A DNA stretch of 64,000 bases from CAZYAK01 sp964403335 (GTDB lineage: Bacteria > Patescibacteriota > Gracilibacteria > Peribacterales > Peribacteraceae), in NCBI GenBank assembly GCA_964403335.1, contig CAYOFI010000005.1:25446-89445 (forward strand), given 5' to 3'. Each line of letters starts with the position of its first letter. Within the stretch, counting starts at the first letter, position 1. The notes under the pieces are model-generated. The model worked only from the letters and a program-made list of their open reading frames with translations, had not been told where the DNA came from and made no database searches. The position numbers and the translations under genes were made by a program. Below, piece by piece: positions 57,400 to 64,000 of this stretch.

Positions 57400-57771
57400 C
57401 TAGACTAGTCTCCGATAGAACACTCGCTGCATGCCATACACCAACTTTGACCGGCCACGACCGCGGCTTGCGCTGTGTGCTTTCCCGCGCACAAGAGTCA
57501 GGGCATGGAAGCCAAATCCCGCCAAAACCAAGAGCATTCCCAGAATCAATCGGAGCTCGGCATTCTCCTGCACCGTGGCCGCAGAGCTCACATGGAGCGT
57601 CGGCTGATATTTGGACGATGACGTCTGCACGGTCACTGTCGTGCCGGGTCCGATAGTGCTCGCCTGCACAAATTCCCCTGTGGAAACGACAACCACACCA
57701 ATACCTGCGGTTAAAAAGGCTGTCGTAAGCGCAGAAAGGATCTGGCCGGTGAGAGTGTGTGTTTTTGACAT
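57400..57771 (-). CDS. Two-helix membrane protein of unknown function
   Basis: 123 residues. Two hydrophobic helices (LSALTTAFLTAGIGVVVVS near the N-terminus; LILGMLLVLAGFGFHALTLV near residue 85) flank a Thr/Ser/Val-rich extracytoplasmic loop (STIGPGTTVTVQTSSSKYQ). The C-terminus is basic (ASRGRGRSKLVYG). No known family. It has its own consensus promoter (TTGCGC-17-TATAAT). Confidence 0.65.
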   Translation of the reverse strand: MSKTHTLTGQILSALTTAFLTAGIGVVVVSTGEFVQASTIGPGTTVTVQTSSSKYQPTLHVSSAATVQENAELRLILGMLLVLAGFGFHALTLVRGKAHSASRGRGRSKLVYGMQRVFYRRLV

Positions 57772-57782
57772 ATTCAATAAAT

Positions 57783-57811
57783 ATTATACAGTATTTTCTT
57801 AACGCGCGCAA
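57783..57811 (-). promoter_or_regulatory. Promoter of the two-helix membrane protein
   Basis: Minus strand TTGCGC (57806-57811), 17-bp spacer and TATAAT (57783-57788); the ATG is 11 nt further. Confidence 0.75.
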
Positions 57812-57827
57812 TCACCCTCGCTATACT
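57799..57827 (+). promoter_or_regulatory. tRNA-Glu promoter
   Basis: TTAACG (57799-57804), 17-bp spacer and TATACT (57822-57827), about 27 bp before the mature tRNA end. It overlaps the divergent promoter of the membrane protein gene. Confidence 0.6.
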
Positions 57828-57854
57828 CTCCCAGCTCTTTCTTTCACATCTCGC

Positions 57855-57929
57855 GGCCCCATCGTCTAACGGTTAGGACACAGGATTTTCATTCCTGTAA
57901 TCGGAGTTCGATTCTCCGTGGGGCTGCCA
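57855..57929 (+). tRNA. tRNA-Glu (anticodon UUC), CCA encoded
   Basis: 75 nt. Acceptor stem GGCCCCA with TGGGGCT (one G-U pair), anticodon stem CAGGA/TCCTG with loop TTTTCAT (anticodon TTC), T arm CGGAGTTCGATTCTCCG, discriminator G and encoded CCA. Its 3' 57 bases overlap the C-terminal codons of the serine integrase on the other strand, marking it as the element's attachment site. Confidence 0.95.
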
Positions 57930-59516
57930 AAGTAAAAAATCGACATCAGCAAGGCTATTTTCTGGCTTCGGTATAACGAAAGATCGAAGTTCGATCTGAC
58001 CTTCTTGCTGCCTCATGGTTTCTAAGCCTTCTTTGATCTTCAGGAACGGAAATCTGGCTTCGCACTGCACGATTCCATCTTTCATCGTCCAGTTCGACCC
58101 AATAGCAAGCAGGATGACCCGCTGCCTGTCTTGACTCCCTTTATCGAAACATTTCAGTGCATCCGTTGCGAACTCAAAAGTTTGAATAGTGCGGTCAATG
58201 GAAGAGTCAACATTGCGTTCATGTTCATCAAGAAGTCGCTTTGCCTGATCGCGGTCTTTGGTGAGTTCCGCTTTTTGCAATTTGAATTCATTTTCATCCA
58301 ATGACGATTTATCCATGTTTCCGACTGATACATACAGCTTCACGAGGTTCTGAATCGCCTTCATCGCTTCATCGTATCTACGTCTAAAATCCTCCAATTG
58401 CTTCTTCTGTCCTTTGCGTTCCATATCGTACATTCGCTCCAGCTTATCCTTTACCCAGGCCAGAAGGCGCTTGGAAATCGTAATAGCTTCGATGTAATGA
58501 CGTAGCTGCATTGTCATATCGTCGAGGTTTAGCTTTGTCATTTGCTCACATGGTCCTTGAGACCGTGAGCATCGAAAATAAATATGAACTCTTACCCCTC
58601 CATCTTTCTGCTTTTTGCGCTGCACATCGGTTGTGATCATCGAGCCGCATTCCGCACATCGGATTAGCCCCGTAAAAGGTGCATTGTGCTTCCTGTTCCT
58701 CTGCCTCCCATCTTTCCCAAGAATGATCTGTGCCATCTCGTAATCGCTGTATGAAATCATCGGTTTATATTCGCCTTTATACACAACACCGTCCCATTCA
58801 AAATATCCTGCTGCCATAGTGCTCGAAAAAACCTTGTATAGGCATCCTAGGGTGATAGGACGTTCTGGTAACTTTTTAGTGGCAGGAAGCGTCAGACCCC
58901 AATCATCTCTCGCTATACGGTGAATCTGAGGCACGGTATAGCCACCTGTCAGAAGCAGCCGCCAAGCTTTCTGCATCAATGGAAAACGGATTTCGTCTTC
59001 GGTGATGTAACACTTCCCGCGCTCGCCTATGTTCACGTTTTTATACCCCACCTGTGCTTTGATCGGTGGTTGCCCTGCCTTGCATTTCGTCGTCATGCCA
59101 CGTTTCACATCTACTCCCAATTTTTCGGAATAATATTTTGATTGCGAGAGAGCAAAACTGAGCATCATCTTTCCTTCAGGCGTGTTGTTATAAATATACG
59201 AGGCGAATTGGAGATCTTTAATAACCTTGCGATCAAGCGCATAAATGATCTGCGCAGCATCGAGTGGATTTCTTGAAAGACGATCAGGGTGCCACGCAAT
59301 GATTCCATCTGCGTCTCCTGCTTCTATCCTTTTCAACATTGCCTCGAATTTAGGGCGGTTGTGAGGTTTAAAGGCGCTGCCGTCTTCTTCAATAATTTCT
59401 ACAATATTGAGGTGCTTATAGCGCTGCTCCAATTCTTGCTTTTGCGAAACGATAGATAAGGCTTGATGGCCTTCGTCGGTGCTGCGCCTAAGGTAGAGAA
59501 AGTACGTGAAGGCCAT
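57873..59516 (-). CDS. Large serine recombinase (integrase) ending inside tRNA-Glu
   Basis: 547 residues. Resolvase domain with catalytic Ser in FLYLRRSTDEG (Ser12) and AWHPDRLSRNPLDAAQI (catalytic Arg). A recombinase domain follows (GYKNVN...GGYTVPQIHRIARDDWG), then a zinc ribbon (LIRCAECGSM...CSRSQGPC, about 285-325) and a coiled-coil region (about 350-440), as in large serine integrases. The last 18 residues (from WQPHGESNSDYR) are antisense tRNA-Glu sequence. The coding end therefore depends on integration at this site and may differ in the excised form. First gene of the accessory element. Confidence 0.93.
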   Translation of the reverse strand: MAFTYFLYLRRSTDEGHQALSIVSQKQELEQRYKHLNIVEIIEEDGSAFKPHNRPKFEAMLKRIEAGDADGIIAWHPDRLSRNPLDAAQIIYALDRKVIKDLQFASYIYNNTPEGKMMLSFALSQSKYYSEKLGVDVKRGMTTKCKAGQPPIKAQVGYKNVNIGERGKCYITEDEIRFPLMQKAWRLLLTGGYTVPQIHRIARDDWGLTLPATKKLPERPITLGCLYKVFSSTMAAGYFEWDGVVYKGEYKPMISYSDYEMAQIILGKDGRQRNRKHNAPFTGLIRCAECGSMITTDVQRKKQKDGGVRVHIYFRCSRSQGPCEQMTKLNLDDMTMQLRHYIEAITISKRLLAWVKDKLERMYDMERKGQKKQLEDFRRRYDEAMKAIQNLVKLYVSVGNMDKSSLDENEFKLQKAELTKDRDQAKRLLDEHERNVDSSIDRTIQTFEFATDALKCFDKGSQDRQRVILLAIGSNWTMKDGIVQCEARFPFLKIKEGLETMRQQEGQIELRSFVIPKPENSLADVDFLLWQPHGESNSDYRNENPVS

Positions 59517-59539
59517 ATGGAGGAAGAGAAAATGAATAA

Positions 59540-59561
59540 GGGGGATGCGAGAACATCCCCC
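59540..59561. terminator. GGGGGATG...CATCCCCC hairpin between the two recombinase genes
   Basis: A perfect 8-bp stem with a 6-nt loop; on the minus strand it is followed by a moderately T-rich stretch, so it may act as a weak terminator or RNA-processing site. Confidence 0.55.
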
Positions 59562-59566
59562 AATTA

Positions 59567-60010
59567 TCAGCTGTGCATCCTACGACTTCTTGCGGCTACC
59601 ATTCCACGTTTGATAGACCGAGATAATGCCTGCCGCTCATGCTGGAACATAGAAGCCATAGAAATAAGTAAGCTTGGTGTGAAAGATTGGTCTGGTGTTC
59701 TGATTTCTTGAATTATTCCTTTTTCCAGTAACTCAGCGATGCTTTTCATTTCAGCTTCCTCACGGGTCAGCCTTGAAATATCGGATACGAGGATACTATT
59801 TATTTCTCCATCTTTGATTTGGCATAGCATTTCGTTAAATAACAGTCTGCGACCGCGGGATGAAGTTACTTCTTCGAAGGTTCGATTAACGATAAGTCCT
59901 TGCTCTTTTGCACAGGCAAAGAGCATTTTTCTCTGACCTTCAATACTGGAGCTTTGCCGTGATACGTTGCGCGTTGAGACGCGACAGTAGATGGCATACT
60001 TTTGGATCAT
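59567..60010 (-). CDS. Small serine recombinase, catalytic domain only
   Basis: 147 residues. Resolvase/invertase catalytic domain: KYAIYCRVSTRNVSRQSSSIEGQ (catalytic Ser10), SILVSDISRLTREEAEM (catalytic Arg) and the start of the E helix (FQHERQALSRSIKRGMVAARS). There is no DNA-binding helix-turn-helix after it, so it is either a truncated resolvase or a partner that works with the large integrase directly downstream (50 bp). Confidence 0.85.
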   Translation of the reverse strand: MIQKYAIYCRVSTRNVSRQSSSIEGQRKMLFACAKEQGLIVNRTFEEVTSSRGRRLLFNEMLCQIKDGEINSILVSDISRLTREEAEMKSIAELLEKGIIQEIRTPDQSFTPSLLISMASMFQHERQALSRSIKRGMVAARSRRMHS

Positions 60011-60069
60011 TGGTGAGGGGGAAAGATATAATTTGTCCTTAGAACATTATAGAATTAGTAGGCTTAAAA

Positions 60070-60375
60070 TCAACTATCACTTACTACAAAGCAAAAGCAA
60101 TCTTGTTCTGGGTTTTGTGAGAGATGGTCTGCAAAAAATTGCACCATTGGCAATTGGTCCTTCGTCCCAAACCAAGGCTGTTCTTCAAGAACCTCCTGCA
60201 AAGAGGGAAGGTCAGTCTGGTGTAGAATTAGGATGCCTCGGTCATGGCGATCCTGATTGAGAAATGATTCTCCTATACCGCTTTTTTCAAGAACTGCTAT
60301 CGCACAATGCGGAATATTTGGCACGTTGGAGCCTTTTGAATGATCTATGTGTACGTGAGCTTGAACGATCTTCAT
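60070..60375 (-). CDS. Element-borne small protein, family member 1 (NPEQ...CFCFV)
   Basis: 101 residues. Unknown function. It shares its layout with the products at 60758-61075 and 61102-61410: VP-x-x-x-x-x-A-I-x-x-L-x-x-SGIG, a middle Leu-rich helix (DLPSLQEVLEEQ), and a C-terminal LSQNPEQDCFCFVVSDS. The conserved Cys and aromatic end suggests a buried beta strand. The three copies arose by duplication within the element. Confidence 0.7.
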   Translation of the reverse strand: MKIVQAHVHIDHSKGSNVPNIPHCAIAVLEKSGIGESFLNQDRHDRGILILHQTDLPSLQEVLEEQPWFGTKDQLPMVQFFADHLSQNPEQDCFCFVVSDS

Positions 60376-60395
60376 AAAAAAAATGGGGAAGATAA

Positions 60396-60728
60396 TTAAA
60401 AAACGTCGGAATCAGATGAAAGTAGAAATGGTAAGCCGATCTGTACCTCATCGAACATTTCATTATTCTTTTCAATTTTTCCTGCCTTAAATCCCTCGTG
60501 AAATCCCATGAATACTGCCCGTGCGGTATTGTGAATATGATCCTTTGGAACATCGCTTAAAACCTTAACTAAATAGGCTCCTTCATCAAGAACGAAAGTT
60601 GTGTGCGACCCTCCAGGTGCCTGGAAAACTCTAAGGCGATATCCTTCCAGTTCTTTGGGAACTGAACCTTTGAAGAAAAGATCAGGTGTTAATACATTGG
60701 TAAGTTCGAGATGAATATCGGCTGACAT
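60396..60728 (-). CDS. Element-borne hypothetical protein
   Basis: 110 residues. MSADIHLELTNVLTPDLFFKG..., a beta-rich middle (GYRLRVFQAPGGSHTTFVLDEGAYLVKVLSDVPK) and a helix (HNTARAVFMGFHEGFKAGK). Not related to its neighbours by eye and no family recognised. It sits between two members of the NPEQ...CFV family, 20 bp and 29 bp from each, so it belongs to the same transcript. Confidence 0.65.
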   Translation of the reverse strand: MSADIHLELTNVLTPDLFFKGSVPKELEGYRLRVFQAPGGSHTTFVLDEGAYLVKVLSDVPKDHIHNTARAVFMGFHEGFKAGKIEKNNEMFDEVQIGLPFLLSSDSDVF

Positions 60729-60757
60729 AAGAAGAGCGGAAATGATGAAATAAAAAA

Positions 60758-61075
60758 TTAAGATTCAAACGCTACAAAGCAGAAGCCTTCTTGCTCGGGG
60801 TGACTTTCGATATAGCCAGTGAGTGCCCGTAAAAGTAATTGATCATCGGTAGTGCCTTTCCATCCGTCACAATCGCCACCCAGAATGGCGTGCATCGTCG
60901 CCAGATCCTCTAGGTCGTTTAGAACTACAAAGGACATGTATTTACATTGGTCAGAAGTGAACAATGTCCCAATACCGCTCTCCTGAAGCCTGTGTATGGC
61001 CTGAAGAGTAATATGAGGGACCGAAATTCTTCTGGCGCAGCAGTTCCAATTGCTAAGTGCAGGTATCAGATCCAT
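60758..61075 (-). CDS. Element-borne small protein, family member 2
   Basis: 105 residues. VPHITLQAIHRLQESGIGTLF aligns with VPNIPHCAIAVLEKSGIGESF of member 1, and YIESHPEQEGFCFVAFES aligns with its C-terminus. Start chosen at MDLIPALSNWNC, downstream of a hydrophobic run that would overlap the next gene. Function unknown. Confidence 0.7.
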   Translation of the reverse strand: MDLIPALSNWNCCARRISVPHITLQAIHRLQESGIGTLFTSDQCKYMSFVVLNDLEDLATMHAILGGDCDGWKGTTDDQLLLRALTGYIESHPEQEGFCFVAFES

Positions 61076-61101
61076 AAAAAATAAATGAAAAAGAAATAAA
61101 A

Positions 61102-61410
61102 TTAGTAGTCGGCACAAACGAAGCAATAACGCCCATCGTGTGATGGATTTTTTGAAGCGTAGTCCAGCATCACTTTGATGGTTTTCTCAAGTTCGGGACT
61201 ATTTTTATACCCGCCCTCATCTAATTCTTTCTGAAGGCTGGAGATCTCACACTCATTGATCATTACGATTGCATCTGGCGGACATCCTGAGCGGTCAAAA
61301 TATACGTCTGTGGTGCCGCGTGTGAGACGATCAACAATTTCATGACTCGCATCACTAACCGAGAGTTCTTGGTCCATATTGAATTCGAATTTGGCGGGGA
61401 AAAGCTGCAT
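61102..61410 (-). CDS. Element-borne small protein, family member 3
   Basis: 102 residues. More divergent, but it keeps VSDASHEIVDRL, the central ISSLQKELDEG helix and the C-terminal YASKNPSHDGRYCFVCADY. Start at MQLFPAKFEFNMDQEL. It lies 52 bp downstream of the primase-like gene. Function unknown. Confidence 0.65.
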   Translation of the reverse strand: MQLFPAKFEFNMDQELSVSDASHEIVDRLTRGTTDVYFDRSGCPPDAIVMINECEISSLQKELDEGGYKNSPELEKTIKVMLDYASKNPSHDGRYCFVCADY

Positions 61411-61462
61411 GCTGAGGAAAGAAAGGAAATAATTAACAGAACTACACACCGTCGAATTCGCT

Positions 61463-63459
61463 TTATTCGGATGTGGTATTAAATAAATCTGAGGCTGTGT
61501 CCCACTGAAGGAAGCGGCGACATTCTTCGGTGCAAAACCACTTAAATTCTTCTTGGAGTGCAATGCCCTTTTCCGTAGTTATGTCATCGGGATCGTATTC
61601 TTCGCAAATGCCAAGAATCNNNNNNNNNNATTCTCGCAGACTGTGGCCCCTTCCTTCGCGAAGCAAATGCCAAGAATCTTCATCGTTTCCATTTCGTGCA
61701 ATGCGGTGGGCTTTGAGACCTTTAGAACTTTCTCTACCTGTCCCGTGGTTATACGTCCCTCGCGTTGAATAAGGGCATGTAGCAGCTCGGCACGATGTCC
61801 TGGCGCTGAATCGCAGGCAAGAAGCACTATGCACGGCATATCCTCATCAGTCATACATTCCCTACCCATGGCGACGGCATGCGCTCTAGCGAGGTTGTAG
61901 AGCAGCTGATTCAATCGGTCTGGCTTCTCAATGACGGGCGAGTGATAAACCAATTCCTCGCCCGCATCATTCCGCTCTCTATCGGTATTTAAAGTGCCAC
62001 GTAGCTTCGCTAAAAGGCTGGCACAGCGAGCAATAGCTAAAAGGTGCCTCTCCTGATCTTTAGCCTTATCCCATGTGATGCCGTCCTTATGCTTTGCCCA
62101 AAGAGTGCGCAGGAAATCGCCCGTGACCTTACGACACAGAATTTCCTTCTCCCTGCAAGCGTTGCCTTGCAACTGTCGCACGAGTTCAGCATTCGTCTTT
62201 GTTTTCATGTGGAGACCTAGAAAGAACAAACGTGGACCCTGGTTGCCCATAACCTTCCATACACGGCGTGGGATGGGAGTGGAAGCCGCCAAGAGCATAA
62301 ATAGGTAATCGCCTGTGCGCGTTCGTTGTCCGTGGACCCCTCCATCGGTCGCCAAGCCCTCACCATCGAGTACACGGGTCAAAATGCCTACATTGGATAT
62401 CAAATCCTCCTCCCGCGCAGAAAACACTGTGGCAAGGTCACGGATGCAGAACATGCGGTACTTGAGGCGGGGCAGAAGATCTACCTTCTCCAAATCTTCC
62501 CGCTTCACGTTTGCGGCATTGGAAACGAAGGATGCGGGACTGAACTTATCCGATGGATACATAAGCTCAGGTAGCCCCGCTTCTGCGAAGAAGTTGATGG
62601 TTATGGTTTTCCCCGCTGCAGGAACATCAATAAGAACGAGAGCGAATGGGTTGGTAATATCTTTAATGAGCAGCTGCACAACCGTGCTAAGAGCGATTTC
62701 GGAAGCAATAACTAGTTCCTGGAAGTTTTCTTTAATCACTCCTCTCCATTCAATAATATCAACAGGATTCTTTGGTGGACTGATGCGAGCAATACGCGGC
62801 CTATCTTCCTCACGGCTCTTGGTCTGCTCTTTAGGTATCGCATATTCCTTCACCAGCTTCAAAAATTCGGTTGTAAATTCTTTTCCTTCCTTCGCGCACT
62901 GGCTGGCAAAATCCGTCACGTCTTTTTGAAAACCTTCTGGCCATTCAATGACAAAGATTTTCACATCAGTCCGTTTCTCACGAAGAATCTTCACGGCCTT
63001 CTTTGTGGCATCTTGCCCCGCTTGATCGTTATCATGGGCCAACACAAGCTCAGCGCCTTTTGGAATTTGATCAATACATTCCTCAATAGCAGAGCCGACA
63101 CCCGTGGCGCTTGTGAAAGCTGCAAAGCCATGTTGGTTTAACAACAGACAATCGAGTTCCCCTTCACAGCGGTACACTCTTGAAACTTTCTTATCCCAGA
63201 ATTGTGTGCCATAGGTGGGGCTTTTCTTTCCTGAGGGTGAGAATAACCACTTTTCATTCTTCGGGACTGTGATGCCAGGAGCAATGCGGCACTTCCAACA
63301 TTCCACCTTCTTGCCCTTCCAAGTATTCGGGATGGTAATACGACCATGCTTGCCGATCTTGGCATATTGGATGCCTGCAGTTTCAATCATCTCAGAGGTC
63401 AATAACCGCTCTGTGAGCAGCCATTGGTGAACCTCTATAGGTAGTGCTTGGGTCTTCAT
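61463..63459 (-). CDS. TOPRIM - P-loop ATPase primase/helicase-like protein, spanning an assembly gap
   Basis: Read with the gap as given, the frame breaks at the Ns. If the 16-base duplication beside the Ns is collapsed, one 645-residue frame results, running METMKILGICEEYDPDD... to FNTTSE. The TOPRIM fold (about 90-160) has RVYRCEGELDCLLLN and LAHDNDQAGQDA (the metal-binding Glu and DxD). An ATPase core starts at LVLIDVPAAGKTITINFF (about 275, a P-loop lacking the first Gly) with a sensor-like LLAASTPIPRRV. A C-terminal winged-helix stretch follows (REGRITTGQVEKVLKVSKPTALHEME). It should prime and/or unwind DNA for element replication. The start overlaps the upstream gene's stop as ATGA. 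Confidence 0.78.
61620..61629. other. Assembly gap (10 N)
   Basis: Ten Ns flanked by a duplicated 16-mer (61604-61619, ending exactly at the gap, and 61663-61678). The coding frame is inconsistent with a 10-base gap. Confidence 0.99.
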
Positions 63460-63884
63460 ACGTATTGCGGAAAGGAGGAAATAAGGAACTCACATGCCTC
63501 CCGCAATGAGCACTCACGAACATGCATTATCAGATCAATAGGTGATCCGTGTGAGACTCCGCCTATTTCCTTTCCTGAGAAGCGATTCCAAGTATTTGTT
63601 TTCTCAAAAAGAACGAGCGAAGTAATTTCACTTTTCTCTTTCATCGCATATGCACCGCTGCCAGTTTTTACAATATCGAGCTTCAAAGTACGGGCGACTT
63701 CTAATAGTGGAATCTGCCGTAACGTATCGAGATTGCAGTGCATAGAGGTCATAAGAGAATAATTACGTGAGTGGATGGTAAGTTTGGCGTTCCAAACGGA
63801 TGCGAGTTTGATAAGGCCAGAAATAAAGTGGTTTTCAGCATCCAAACCTTGTTGTTTTGCTGAAACAGAAGTAAAATTACTCAT
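63456..63884 (-). CDS. DnaG zinc-finger-like domain protein lacking the Cys ligands
   Basis: 142 residues. The C-terminal 95 residues follow the layout of the primase N-terminal domain: IPLLEVARTLKLDIVKTGSG, then TWNRFSGKEIGGVSHGSPIDLIMHVRECSLREACEFLI, matching the usual 'x-x-CFxCG-x-GG-x-x-IDFVM...SFxEAvxxL' but with the CHC2 ligands missing. It is coupled by ATGA to the TOPRIM/ATPase gene, so the two appear to be a primase split across two chains. The N-terminal 50 residues are unrecognised. Confidence 0.7.
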   Translation of the reverse strand: MSNFTSVSAKQQGLDAENHFISGLIKLASVWNAKLTIHSRNYSLMTSMHCNLDTLRQIPLLEVARTLKLDIVKTGSGAYAMKEKSEITSLVLFEKTNTWNRFSGKEIGGVSHGSPIDLIMHVRECSLREACEFLISSFPQYV

Positions 63885-64000
63885 AGAAAATAAGGGAAAA
63901 GAGCTAGTCTTCTTGCAAGGAGGGCGGCTATTTTCCTGTTATGGCGCTTGGGGCATATTCATTTGGTTGGTTGGGTAAGGAGATATGCAAAATGAACCAA
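63885..64000. other. Window end, no gene assigned
   Basis: 116 bp upstream of the CHC2-like gene. I see no promoter or frame that I can support; the element continues beyond the window. Confidence 0.5.

Noticed and set aside
1..64000. Alternative code with TGA as Gly (Gracilibacteria/SR1 type)
   Set aside because: TGA ends many conserved genes at the expected length and forms ATGA overlaps; no internal TGA interrupts conserved proteins.
60000..64000. CRISPR array or cas genes in the accessory element
   Set aside because: No regularly spaced direct repeats and no Cas-like motifs were found.

Overview
The window reads as a bacterial chromosome segment of moderate to high GC that uses the standard code (TGA is a normal stop, often within ATGA start/stop overlaps). 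Lean intergenic spacing, zinc-ribbon proteins common in candidate phyla, start codons preceded by pyrimidine tracts rather than Shine-Dalgarno sequences, and many start codons placed 6-9 nt after a -10 box (leaderless-type messages) suggest a Candidate Phyla Radiation-type organism, possibly a high-GC Peregrinibacteria/Peribacteria member. That placement is inference from style and gene content, not from a marker gene.

Layout. 1-7119 (minus): a RelA-type (p)ppGpp synthetase with a ruined hydrolase domain, a 1381-residue repeat protein with small partners, and dtd. 7192-13400 (plus): L10 leader, rplJ, rplL, a zinc-ribbon protein, an acyltransferase-like membrane protein, an LCP protein, a membrane protein and lexA. 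13554-14795 is dinB, split by a 36-bp palindromic insertion with a 6-bp target duplication. 14805-17994 (minus) holds three small membrane proteins and valS with a terminator-bearing leader. 18170-28441 is mixed housekeeping (FmdB-like protein, K+ channel, pnp, rpsO, RmuC, UvrD-type helicase). 28493-37511 is a complete DAHP-to-phenylalanine operon (aroF, aroB, aroA-aroK fusion, aroD-aroE fusion, aroC, chorismate mutase, pheA, aminotransferase) headed by a classical attenuator with a Phe-rich leader peptide. 37615-49631 carries rsmA, comEC, a methyltransferase, a Sel1 lipoprotein, an AIM24-like protein, H+-pyrophosphatase, uvrC with an inserted acetyltransferase-like domain, and ribA. 49733-52932 is an unusual small operon around a Urc1-like GTP cyclohydrolase II relative. 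53043-57213 is pyrimidine synthesis (pyrG, pyrD, pyrK), with a pyrG leader that looks like the Bacillus GGGC-reiteration attenuator. A CIRCE element then drives a tiny ORF. From tRNA-Glu (57855) to the window end lies an integrated element with two serine recombinases, a family of small unknown proteins and a split primase/ATPase; it contains a 10-N assembly gap that looks like an artefact.

The window is also rich in small repeats: palindromes sharing CGTGCGNNTCGCACG, in-frame palindromic insertions within aroA, aroD and a membrane protein gene, and long stem-loops whose arms are built from tandem 7-10 bp units, mostly placed directly after stop codons. Recurrent regulatory logic is attenuation: L10, S15, valS, phe and pyrG all have terminator-like hairpins between promoter and start.
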